Made by a program: the position numbers and the translations under genes
Part shown: in pieces, positions 15,886 through 22,820 of the stretch
How the letters are laid out: every line of letters starts with the position of its first letter
How positions within the stretch are numbered: the stretch's first letter is position 1
The notes under the pieces: generated by a model
What the model was told of the DNA's origin: nothing
Seen by the model: only the letters and a program-made list of their open reading frames with translations
Databases searched by the model: none
Source: an uncultured Bacilli bacterium
Lineage (GTDB): Bacteria > Bacillota_I > Bacilli_A > RF39 > UBA660
NCBI GenBank assembly: GCA_934131005.1
Contig: CAKOYV010000017.1
Span: 1-24,988, forward strand
Direction: 5' to 3'
DNA length: 24,988 nt

Positions 15886-17076
15886 ATGAATAATAATCTA
15901 AGCTTGATTAACAAAATAGGAAATAATTATAATCTAACCCCTGAACAATTTAATCTTTTAACTACTAAATATCTAAACGATCCCAGAGAAAAAGTAGTAA
16001 TAGAAAAAGAGTTAACCAATCTTTGTGATTTTTATCGCTTTAAAAATAATTTGGCCCTAACAATAAATCGCACTCCCCCATTAAGAAGTGGCAAAAATTA
16101 CTATGTAACAGCTTTTGATCACAATAGCCAATTCTATCTAGAGCAAGTAAGTATTGCTGTTACCAATCCTGAAACTTCTGAAGTTATTGTAGATAATAGT
16201 TTTAAAGGTTACCAAAAGCATACAGGAGTTGATGATATAGAAATAGCAATTTGCCAAATAGGTGCATCCCTAGGATTTGATGTCGTAGAAGAGTATCGGG
16301 TATATAACCAAAATAAACAAAAAGACTCAATTGTTATAAAAGACATTGTCAATGAAGATGAATTCTATGACGTAGAAGATTTACGAAAAAGATTTACCAA
16401 ATTAATCAATTCGGGCAAATTTAAAAAGGAACCATGGTTAGAAAAATGTGAAAGCCTAAAAGTTGCTAATAGTAAAGAAGATTATAAAACGGCTATTGAC
16501 TATGGATTAAATGTCTTAAAAAGTCTTCCAAGTATGTTAGAGGATGATTATCAAAAAATAGAAGAAAAATACTTTGAAATGCTTCTATTTGATAGCTTAA
16601 TTACTCAAAGTGAAAGAAATTTTAAAGATTATGGCATTTTATGCGATAAAGAAACAAAAAGATATAGCTTTGCTCCATTATTTGATAATGTTTATCCATC
16701 AATCTTAAAAAATAATGATGTTTTTTCCTTTAATGGAATTGTCTGCAATCGCTACGAATTAATAGAATGTCTATGTTATAATTATTACGATAAAATTCAA
16801 AATAAGCTAAATTTTCTTTTAAGTAATTATAAAAAAATATTAGTAACTTCTTCCAATATCTTAAAATACAATGTTGATATAAATATATATAATATGCTTA
16901 TGAATAATATAATAACTAATTTAAATTATTTTGATAAAGTTCTAAAAGAAAAAGCTATTGTAGATAGAAATAAAACTAGTGCTGGTTATGCAGATATCTT
17001 CCACATAATCCTAGCTCTAGGAATTATAGTAGCATTCTCCGTTGTAATAGCTTATTTACTATATTCTATAAAGTAA
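15886..17076 (+). CDS. HipA-like kinase-fold protein with a C-terminal membrane anchor
   Basis: A 396-aa protein. The recognisable part is FEMLLFDSLITQSERNFKDYGIL ... FAPLFDN (about 230-268), which follows the HipA pattern of a hydrophobic helix, then TDxHxxN-F/Y-G, then APxYDN. Key positions differ: Glu243 for the catalytic Asp, Asn245 for His, Asp248 for the metal-binding Asn. Asp267 is kept. The protein may be a weak or non-canonical kinase, or a pseudokinase. Residues 371-394 form one strong membrane helix ending five residues or fewer from the C-terminus, so the protein would be tail-anchored with the kinase domain in the cytosol. There is no HipB-like antitoxin beside it, which argues against a classical HipBA module. 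ATG follows AGTGAT. The family call is based on motif order only. Confidence 0.6.
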   Translation: MNNNLSLINKIGNNYNLTPEQFNLLTTKYLNDPREKVVIEKELTNLCDFYRFKNNLALTINRTPPLRSGKNYYVTAFDHNSQFYLEQVSIAVTNPETSEVIVDNSFKGYQKHTGVDDIEIAICQIGASLGFDVVEEYRVYNQNKQKDSIVIKDIVNEDEFYDVEDLRKRFTKLINSGKFKKEPWLEKCESLKVANSKEDYKTAIDYGLNVLKSLPSMLEDDYQKIEEKYFEMLLFDSLITQSERNFKDYGILCDKETKRYSFAPLFDNVYPSILKNNDVFSFNGIVCNRYELIECLCYNYYDKIQNKLNFLLSNYKKILVTSSNILKYNVDINIYNMLMNNIITNLNYFDKVLKEKAIVDRNKTSAGYADIFHIILALGIIVAFSVVIAYLLYSIK

Positions 17077-17115
17077 GGGAATTTGTAAAAAACATACAAA
17101 ATCCCTTTTTATTTT
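17075..17115 (+). terminator. terminator of the HipA-like gene
   Basis: AAGGGAATTTGTA (17075-17087) pairs with TACAAAATCCCTT (17095-17107) with one mismatch, followed by TTTTATTTT. It starts within the stop codon. Confidence 0.9.
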
Positions 17116-17128
17116 CAAACCTATGATG

Positions 17129-17134
17129 TATAAT
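17129..17134 (+). promoter_or_regulatory. -10 box of sufB and the downstream amidase-fold gene
   Basis: A perfect TATAAT directly preceded by TG without the usual spacer base. No good -35 is seen; the expected place is the T-tract of the previous terminator. The predicted leader is about 16 nt. Confidence 0.45.
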
Positions 17135-17156
17135 ATTACTAAGTCGGGTGATAACA

Positions 17157-18467
17157 ATGAAATTAACAAAAGAAGATATAAAAAAAATATCAAGTATAAA
17201 ACAAGAACCAACTTGGATGCTAGAATATAGATTAAAATCATATGAAGCTTTTAAAAATTCTCCTAACCCTAATTTTGGACCCAAAATAGATATAGATTAT
17301 GATTCTATAAATTATTATAAACAAAGAGAAGAAGAATTAACCAATGATTGGAATAATATCTCTGATGAAGTAAGAGATGTATTTGACAATTTAGGTGTAA
17401 TAGATGCTGAAAAACAATACTTAGATGGAATAGGAGCTCAATATGACAGTGAAGTAATTTATCATAATATGATAAAAGAGCTAGAAGAAAAAAATGTCAT
17501 CTTTCTAGATACTGATAGCGCCCTAAAAAAACATCCTGAGATCTTTAAAAAATATTTTTCTAAATTGGTAAAATATGATGAAAATAAATTTACAGCCCTA
17601 AATGGTGCCGTTTGGAGTGGAGGAACTTTCATTTATATCCCACCACATACTAAATTAGATAGACCATTACAAAGTTATTTTAGAATAAACAGCAAAAACA
17701 TGGGTCAATTTGAAAGAACTTTAATAATTGTTGATGAAGATAGTGAATTACATTACATAGAAGGATGTACCGCTCCTACTTATACAGAAGACGCTCTTCA
17801 CGCTGCTGTTGTAGAAATCTATGTTGAAAAAAATGCTAAATGTCGCTATACAACAATTCAAAATTGGTCAAGTGATGTTTATAATCTTGTAACCAAAAGG
17901 GCTATAGTTGAAGAAAATGGCCTAATGGAATGGATAGATGGTAACGTTGGCTCTAAAACAAATATGAAATATCCAGCCTGTATTTTAAATGGCCCTTATG
18001 CTAGAGGAACATGTATAACTGTTGCCGGTGCTGGAGCAAATCAAATTCAAGATACTGGCGCAAAAATGATTCATTTATCTCCTCATACCAAAAGTAATAT
18101 AGTCTCTAAATCTCTTGCATCAAATGGTGGAAATGCTACATATCGTGGAAAAGTATTCATCTCCCAAAGAGCTACCAACTCATTAGCTAGCGTAAAATGT
18201 GATACTATCTTACTTGATAAAGAATCTAAAAGTGATACAATTCCTACAAATATAGTAGCTAATTCATCATCTATATTAGAGCACGAAGCAACAGTTAGTA
18301 AAATCAGTGAAGACAAATTATTCTATCTAATGTCTAGAGGCTTGTCAGAAGAAGCGGCCAAAGAATTAATAATTTTAGGTTTTGTTAATGAATTCAGAGA
18401 GGAATTACCAATGGAGTATGCTGTTGAATTAAATAGATTACTACAAATAAACATAGGAGGTGCCTAA
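17157..18467 (+). CDS. sufB: Fe-S cluster assembly scaffold protein SufB
   Basis: A 436-aa SufB, the scaffold subunit of the SufBCD complex on which Fe-S clusters are built. Family sequences include NGAVWSGGTFIYIPPHTKLDRPLQSYFRIN, EGCTAPTYTEDALHAAVVEI, TIQNWSSDVYNLVTKRA, YRGKVFISQRATNSLASVKCDTILLD and the C-terminal LEHEATVSKISEDKLFYLMSRGLSEEAA (each read in part). EGC and KCDTILLD carry the conserved cysteines. It is slightly short at the N-terminus relative to the usual 460-470. I chose ATG at 17157 because the in-frame GTG at 17148 belongs to the GGTGAT ribosome-binding site. In most Firmicutes sufB ends a sufC-D-S-U-B operon; none of those partners is in this window. Confidence 0.93.
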   Translation: MKLTKEDIKKISSIKQEPTWMLEYRLKSYEAFKNSPNPNFGPKIDIDYDSINYYKQREEELTNDWNNISDEVRDVFDNLGVIDAEKQYLDGIGAQYDSEVIYHNMIKELEEKNVIFLDTDSALKKHPEIFKKYFSKLVKYDENKFTALNGAVWSGGTFIYIPPHTKLDRPLQSYFRINSKNMGQFERTLIIVDEDSELHYIEGCTAPTYTEDALHAAVVEIYVEKNAKCRYTTIQNWSSDVYNLVTKRAIVEENGLMEWIDGNVGSKTNMKYPACILNGPYARGTCITVAGAGANQIQDTGAKMIHLSPHTKSNIVSKSLASNGGNATYRGKVFISQRATNSLASVKCDTILLDKESKSDTIPTNIVANSSSILEHEATVSKISEDKLFYLMSRGLSEEAAKELIILGFVNEFREELPMEYAVELNRLLQINIGGA

Positions 18468-19736
18468 TTGAAAAAAATCCTCATCATAATTCTAATAATA
18501 TTATTAGCATCAGGGGGTTATTATTACTATAATAATATATATTTAAAAAATCAAAAACCAACAATAGAAGTAGAAAAAAATACAGCAACAATCACTAAAT
18601 ATTACATCTATGGAACTCATCTAAATATAATTGGAAATATCAAAAAAATAGATGCCAATTTTAAAGATGTAGACTTAGTATTTTGGAATGAAAAAACAGG
18701 CAAAACTATAAAACAAAAACTAAATTATACTAAAAATGTCAATAACTTAAATTTTAATTTATCAGATGAAATAAATGATGGCTTATTTTTAGATAAAATT
18801 TCCGAAGGAACATATAGAACTTATTTAAGATTTACTTATAAGGACAAAAAAACAACAACTACCAAATACTATGCTCTAACTAATAAAACAGACTACAAAT
18901 CTACCAAATATTATACACTTTCTAATAAAAATAATAAAATAAACATTACAACTAAAGAACAAACACTAACCCTTAAAGTTACTAAAAATAAAGACAAAAC
19001 ATATGATGTTATTTTAGACCCACAAGCTGGTGGTAGTGATAAAGGAAATAGTGGAAATGGTCACTATGAAAAAGACATAACTATGGATATGGCTACTAAA
19101 GTAAAAGAAAAATTAGAAGCCAAAAAAATTAAGGTTAAATTAACAAGAGAGGCCAATCTTTCTGATTCTGATTACGTTGATGAATATAATGAAGGAGGAA
19201 GAGCTGTAATTTCTCATGAATTAAATAGTAAATACTTATTTTCCTTTCAAACTACTAGAAGTTCTAACGCTCAAACTAATGGCTTTAGCATCTATACAGC
19301 TGTAGGTATAAATTATGATTTTGCCGCTAAAATGGTAGAAAATATAATTAATAAGACAAATTTAAAAACTTCAACAACAACTTATCAAAGAGTTGACTAT
19401 GGAATTTATAGCCATAACTTTACTGAAAGTGAAATAAAAGAAAATATGACTTATTATGAAAATAAAGGTTACAAGCCATATAATGTAACAACAGATTCTA
19501 ATTATCTATATATGATTCGTGAAACTGGAGGAATAATAACAGGAGCTTATATTGATGATAGTAATCCAGATAAAGTAGGCGTCAATCCATATTATAAAAG
19601 CAATATTGGTACAGAATCTTATGTCATAAGTCTAGGATATTTAACTAATCAAACTGACATAACTGCAATGACAACTAACATAGACGCATATGCCTCTGCT
19701 ATTGCTGATAGTATAATTAAAGAACTAAAATATTAA
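18468..19736 (+). CDS. amidase_3-fold protein with degenerate zinc site (probable inactive N-acetylmuramoyl-L-alanine amidase)
   Basis: A 422-aa exported protein. TTG start immediately after the sufB stop, with AGGAGGTG inside the last sufB codons giving normal spacing. Residues 4-20 are a signal anchor, 30-172 a beta-rich domain I do not recognise, and 179-422 an amidase_3 (LytC/CwlC) fold: VILDPQAGGSDKGNSGNG, YEKDITMDMATKVKEKL, VKLTRE, and IGTESYVISLGYLTNQTD near the end. Against the family, the first zinc His is Ala187 (DPQAGG for DxGHGG), the second His is Gln261 (SFQTT for SIHAN), and the catalytic Glu is Ser388 (ISLGYLTN for VELGFISN). Only the zinc Glu (Glu201) remains. It should not cleave peptidoglycan, but may bind it or activate another hydrolase. 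The frame is intact, so this is not simple decay. Confidence 0.75.
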   Translation: MKKILIIILIILLASGGYYYYNNIYLKNQKPTIEVEKNTATITKYYIYGTHLNIIGNIKKIDANFKDVDLVFWNEKTGKTIKQKLNYTKNVNNLNFNLSDEINDGLFLDKISEGTYRTYLRFTYKDKKTTTTKYYALTNKTDYKSTKYYTLSNKNNKINITTKEQTLTLKVTKNKDKTYDVILDPQAGGSDKGNSGNGHYEKDITMDMATKVKEKLEAKKIKVKLTREANLSDSDYVDEYNEGGRAVISHELNSKYLFSFQTTRSSNAQTNGFSIYTAVGINYDFAAKMVENIINKTNLKTSTTTYQRVDYGIYSHNFTESEIKENMTYYENKGYKPYNVTTDSNYLYMIRETGGIITGAYIDDSNPDKVGVNPYYKSNIGTESYVISLGYLTNQTDITAMTTNIDAYASAIADSIIKELKY

Positions 19737-19772
19737 AAAAGATTTTTACCATACAAAGTAAAAATCTTTTTT
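19735..19772. terminator. strong bidirectional terminator
   Basis: AAAAAAGATTTTTAC (19735-19749) and GTAAAAATCTTTTTT (19758-19772) form a perfect 15-bp stem with an 8-nt loop. It serves the amidase-fold gene (plus) and the DUF2752 gene (minus), which end on either side. Confidence 0.92.
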
Positions 19773-19773
19773 A

Positions 19774-20160
19774 TCATCTAATAGCAGTAGGCTTTAAAAA
19801 CCAAAATATTTCTATATTTCTAAGTATCATAAATAGAATAGCTAAACAACATACAATAATTAGAGTGGTATTATTAATTTTAAAATATTTTTTTCTAATT
19901 ATATAGCAAATAAGTACATAAATGCCATAGATAATTACCAAGATAAACAAAATAAATAAAAAAGGATTATATCTAAATGCTTGATAGAAATCTAATCTAA
20001 ATAAAGCTAAAATCATTCTTGTACCACCACATCCAGCACAATAAATATTAAAAAATTTTCTCCAAGGGCATTTATACCCTGTGATATACATGGTAAAAAA
20101 AATAATTATTGATATGATGCCATATTCAACTACCCTCACTTTTCGCCAAGAATTATGCAT
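19774..20160 (-). CDS. DUF2752 membrane protein
   Basis: A small membrane protein of the DUF2752 family. The hallmark is CPWRKFFNIYCAGCGGTRM followed by ALFRLDFYQAFRYNPFLF: a CP...CxGCGxTR motif, then an Ala-Phe-x-x-Asn-Pro segment between helices. Three hydrophobic helices are visible. The cysteine motif may bind a metal; function is not established. I prefer ATG at 20160 (128 aa). It overlaps the stop of the zinc-ribbon gene (ATGCATAA), suggesting translational coupling; the in-frame TTG at 20178 has no ribosome-binding site. DUF2752 genes often sit next to zinc-ribbon/DUF4190 genes, as here. The stop is TGA, directly at the terminator. Confidence 0.78.
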   Translation of the reverse strand: MHNSWRKVRVVEYGIISIIIFFTMYITGYKCPWRKFFNIYCAGCGGTRMILALFRLDFYQAFRYNPFLFILFILVIIYGIYVLICYIIRKKYFKINNTTLIIVCCLAILFMILRNIEIFWFLKPTAIR

Positions 20161-20524
20161 TAGAAATCCAACTATCAATATTATTTATAATTGCATTATT
20201 GTGAATAATTATATTACCTAAAAAATAGAATAATCCTAAAGCTCCAGCAGCAATACCAGCAATTACAATAACCTTATTTTTATCACTAAGCTTTCCATTA
20301 TTAATATTTTGAAGATTAACAAGTGAAACAATCAATCCTATAATACTAAAAAAAGTACAAAATAATAAACCTAAAAAAGAAAGAGCTAGTCCCGATATAG
20401 CCTTATCATCATAATTAGCAATAATATTACCTCTTGTATTATTGGCTATTTTATATCCACAATGTGGACAATAAATATCATTTGCATTAACTCTATTACC
20501 ACAATTTTTACAAAAATTAGCCAT
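20153..20524 (-). CDS. zinc-ribbon membrane protein (DUF4190-like)
   Basis: A 123-aa protein. An N-terminal zinc ribbon FCKNCGNRVNANDIYCPHCG (4-23) has two CxxC pairs. A short linker leads to two membrane helices (about 43-69 and 84-105) with the glycine-rich pattern of DUF4190 (ISGLALSFLGLLFC, VIVIAGIAAGALGLF). Its role is unknown; the ribbon should be cytosolic. GGAGG lies 7 nt before the ATG. It is the first gene of a two-gene unit with the DUF2752 protein. Confidence 0.8.
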   Translation of the reverse strand: MANFCKNCGNRVNANDIYCPHCGYKIANNTRGNIIANYDDKAISGLALSFLGLLFCTFFSIIGLIVSLVNLQNINNGKLSDKNKVIVIAGIAAGALGLFYFLGNIIIHNNAIINNIDSWISNA

Positions 20525-20545
20525 ACATTCCTCCTAACTATTTTA

Positions 20546-20574
20546 AGTTTATCATATCATTAAAACTAATTCAA
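20546..20574 (-). promoter_or_regulatory. promoter of the zinc-ribbon/DUF2752 unit (extended -10)
   Basis: Minus-strand TTGAAT (20574-20569), 17 nt ending in TGa, then TAAACT (20551-20546). It begins within the T-rich tail of the ssb terminator. The predicted leader is about 15 nt. Confidence 0.6.
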
Positions 20575-20605
20575 CAAAAAGAAAGGATTATTTTTTTCCT
20601 TTCTT
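20575..20605 (-). terminator. terminator of ssb
   Basis: On the minus strand AAGAAAGGA (20605-20597) pairs with TCCTTTCTT (20587-20579), followed by TTTTG. The 5' arm encodes the last Lys-Lys-Gly codons of ssb, and the loop contains the stop codon. Confidence 0.8.
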
Positions 20606-20971
20606 AGCATCTTTCTTTTTATTATCATCTTTCTTGTTAGAAGTTTTATTAGGAGCTTGGGCTAAAAAAGTAACCTTTTCTGCAACAATTTCAGTCCTTT
20701 TCTTCTTTGTTCCATCATCATTTTGTATAACTCTTGTCTGAATTCTACCCTTAACACCAAGCATATCTCCCGTTTGACAATATTCACTAGTATTTTCCGC
20801 AACATTTGTCCAAAGTGTACAATCTAAAAAATCAGTATCATATTCGCCATCCATGTTTTTATAATTTCTAGGAACAGCCAAAGTAATTCTACTAATTTTT
20901 TTACCAGTTTCAGTAACCTTTAACTCAGGAGTCTTTACTAATCTTCCAACCAAAACAACTTGGTTTAACAT
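20588..20971 (-). CDS. ssb: single-stranded DNA-binding protein with a basic tail
   Basis: A 127-aa SSB. The OB fold covers about 1-105, starting MLNQVVLVGRLVKTPELK, with TLAVPRNY, DFLDCTLWTNVAE and GDMLGVKGRIQTR typical of bacterial SSB tetramers. The C-terminal 20 residues are almost all Lys, Asp and Asn, ending KKDAKKGKK. The acidic tip (DDDIPF type) that recruits partner proteins is missing, although the gene ends cleanly in a terminator. This resembles accessory SSBs such as Bacillus SsbB more than the replicative SsbA, which normally lies between rpsF and rpsR. Here it is alone. AAAGGAGGG precedes the ATG. Confidence 0.88.
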   Translation of the reverse strand: MLNQVVLVGRLVKTPELKVTETGKKISRITLAVPRNYKNMDGEYDTDFLDCTLWTNVAENTSEYCQTGDMLGVKGRIQTRVIQNDDGTKKKRTEIVAEKVTFLAQAPNKTSNKKDDNKKKDAKKGKK

Positions 20972-20994
20972 ATACTTCCCTCCTTTCGTTTAGC

Positions 20995-21023
20995 AATATA
21001 TCACTAATTCGGATTATAACCAA
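20995..21023 (-). promoter_or_regulatory. probable promoter of ssb (extended -10)
   Basis: Minus-strand TTGGTT (21023-21018), 17 nt ending in TGa, TATATT (21000-20995). The predicted leader is about 17 nt. Three further TATAAT-like strings in this gap lack -35 partners. Confidence 0.45.
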
Positions 21024-21167
21024 TTAACCAAACTAAAAAATCTTAAGCAAATTATAATTAATAAAAATTCGCATTATTATAAGCCTTCTAAAAAAATAAA
21101 TAGTTAAATAAATAATTAAGCATCTCATCCGATAATTAACTATCAAAAAAATCCAAAAAACAATTAT

Positions 21168-21198
21168 TGTAAAATTGTCACTTGACAAAAATTTTACA
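21168..21198. repeat. imperfect inverted repeat in the ssb-ctp intergenic gap
   Basis: TGTAAAATTGTCA (21168-21180), CT, then TGACAAAAATTTTACA (21183-21198): 13 pairs with a 3-A bulge. The core TTGTCA-CT-TGACAA is perfect. The 335-nt gap 20972-21306 holds this, the two divergent promoters, and nothing else I can support. Confidence 0.5.
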
Positions 21199-21254
21199 CA
21201 TTCTTCCTGATAAAACAAATAATTATAAAAAAACAAAAAAAATAACAACCTTAA

Positions 21255-21283
21255 TTGTCAAACAAAATATATTATGCTAGACT
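21255..21283 (+). promoter_or_regulatory. promoter of the S41 protease gene (extended -10)
   Basis: TTGTCA (21255-21260), 17 nt, TGcTAGACT (21275-21283). The predicted leader is about 17 nt. Confidence 0.6.
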
Positions 21284-21306
21284 ATAAATAGATGGGTGGT
21301 AATAAC

Positions 21307-22677
21307 ATGAAGATATTTAAAAAAAATAAAAAAAATTTAACTGAACAAGAATATAAAAAAATTGAAAAATCAAAGAATATTATCAAAGAACAAAAAAATA
21401 AAATAAAACAAGAAAAAGAAAAAATCCAAGAAGAGAAGTACCATAAGTTTTGTCAAACAAAAATGGGCAAATTCCTTAATAAATTATTTTTAATAGATGA
21501 TAAAAAAGCGTATCAAGATATAAAAAAACAGGTATTTTCAATAATTTATTATGAAGTACTAGGAGCCATATTATGTCTATTAGTCCTATTTGCACTAACA
21601 GGTGGCAAAAATTACTTTAAACTTTATTATGAACTGAATAAATTAGTTGACACATATGATGCTATAACTAAAGAATACTATGGCTCAATAGATAAGAAAA
21701 AATTAGTTGATAATGCTATTTCAACAATGGTTGGTAGCGTTGATGATACTTTTACAAATTATAATAATAAAACCTCAACTAATAACTTTATGGAACAAGT
21801 AACGGGCACTTATGAAGGAATAGGAGCAACAATTACTACAGATGATAAAGATAACAAAATAATAGCCGAAGTTTTTGATAATAGCCCTGCTAAAAAAGCT
21901 GGCTTAAAAGTTAAGGACATAGTCCTAAAAGTAGATGGCAAAGATTATACTAAGAAAGAAACATCAGATATTGCTAATTACATAAAAACAAGCAAAAATC
22001 ATCAAGTAAAATTAACTATCCTAAGGGATAATAAAGAAAAAACAATAACTATAATCAGACAAAAAATAAAAACTCCAACTGTATCAGGAAAAGTTTTCCA
22101 ACAAGAAGACAAAAAAATAGGTTATATATACATATCAACCTTTACATCTGTAACAACAGAACAATTTAAGAAACAATTAACCAAACTAGAAAAAAAACAA
22201 ATAGATGGGTTAATAATAGATGTTCGAAACAACAGTGGTGGCTATTTAAGCACTGTAACAGATATTTCTAATTTATTCTTAAAAAAAGGCCAAACAATCT
22301 ATCAATTATCTGATAAAACAGGAACCATCAAAATAAAAGATGATACTAAAGAACGAAGAACTTACCCAATAGCAGTCTTAATCAACCACTCCAGTGCCTC
22401 AGCATCCGAAATATTATCCTCAGCAATAAAAGAAAGTTATGGTGGACATGTTGTTGGTACAAACAGTTATGGAAAAGGCACAGTACAAAAAACAAAAACT
22501 TTAAAAGATGGCAGTATGATTAAATATACCATTCAAAAATGGCTAACTCCTAAAGGAAATTGGATTAACGAAAGAGGAGTAACACCAACTGAAAAAGTTG
22601 AACTAGACCAAAATAAAGACGAAGACAATCAATTAGCCAAAGCTAAAGAAGTAATTATAAAAGACTTAAAAAAGTAA
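21307..22677 (+). CDS. S41 C-terminal processing protease with PDZ domain (CtpA/CtpB-like)
   Basis: A 456-aa membrane-anchored serine protease from ATG 21307, which follows GGTGGT; the in-frame ATG at 21292 overlaps that ribosome-binding site. Residues 1-75 are a cytosolic, highly charged coiled coil, longer than in most Ctp proteins. A membrane helix is near 78-98. The PDZ domain (about 160-250) has YEGIGATI, NSPAKKAGLKVKDIVLKVDG. The S41 core has IDGLIIDVRNNSGGYLS and HSSASASEILSSAI, with Ser365 the expected nucleophile. It also has GTNSYGKGTVQ, where Lys390 is the general base and Gln394 the third residue. It should cut secreted or membrane proteins outside the cell. In spore formers CtpB activates SpoIVFB processing, but nothing here links this copy to sporulation. 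Confidence 0.92.
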   Translation: MKIFKKNKKNLTEQEYKKIEKSKNIIKEQKNKIKQEKEKIQEEKYHKFCQTKMGKFLNKLFLIDDKKAYQDIKKQVFSIIYYEVLGAILCLLVLFALTGGKNYFKLYYELNKLVDTYDAITKEYYGSIDKKKLVDNAISTMVGSVDDTFTNYNNKTSTNNFMEQVTGTYEGIGATITTDDKDNKIIAEVFDNSPAKKAGLKVKDIVLKVDGKDYTKKETSDIANYIKTSKNHQVKLTILRDNKEKTITIIRQKIKTPTVSGKVFQQEDKKIGYIYISTFTSVTTEQFKKQLTKLEKKQIDGLIIDVRNNSGGYLSTVTDISNLFLKKGQTIYQLSDKTGTIKIKDDTKERRTYPIAVLINHSSASASEILSSAIKESYGGHVVGTNSYGKGTVQKTKTLKDGSMIKYTIQKWLTPKGNWINERGVTPTEKVELDQNKDEDNQLAKAKEVIIKDLKK

Positions 22678-22717
22678 ATTATCATAAATAATTAAGAACT
22701 TTTTTAAGCTTTTTTTG
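22665..22717 (+). terminator. terminator of the S41 protease gene
   Basis: CTTAAAAAAGT (22665-22675) pairs perfectly with ACTTTTTTAAG (22698-22708) across a 22-nt loop, then CTTTTTTTG. The 5' arm overlaps the last codons and stop. Confidence 0.75.
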
Positions 22718-22727
22718 TTAATCAATA

Positions 22728-22786
22728 GTAAAAATAATTCCTAAGAGCCAAATAATAGGTAAAAATTTCCAAAAAAGTGCTATAAT
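22728..22786 (+). promoter_or_regulatory. agrA-like promoter with upstream direct repeats
   Basis: TGcTATAAT (22778-22786) is a perfect extended -10; the -35 position (GGTAAA) is poor. Upstream lie two similar strings, GTAAAAATAATTCC (22728-22741) and GTAAAAATTTCC (22759-22770), about three helical turns apart. A poor -35 plus repeats is the usual design of an activated promoter; binding of the encoded LytTR regulator is only inferred. Confidence 0.45.
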
Positions 22787-22820
22787 ATATTTAAACATAT
22801 TGGAAGGAGTGAAAAATAAT

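Noticed and set aside
15886..17076. Classical HipBA toxin-antitoxin module
   Set aside because: No helix-turn-helix HipB gene on either side, and the kinase motif and membrane tail are atypical.
21033..21248. Minus-strand open frame in the ssb/protease gap
   Set aside because: Low-complexity Phe/Ile/Leu product, no ribosome-binding site, and it overlaps the ssb promoter region.
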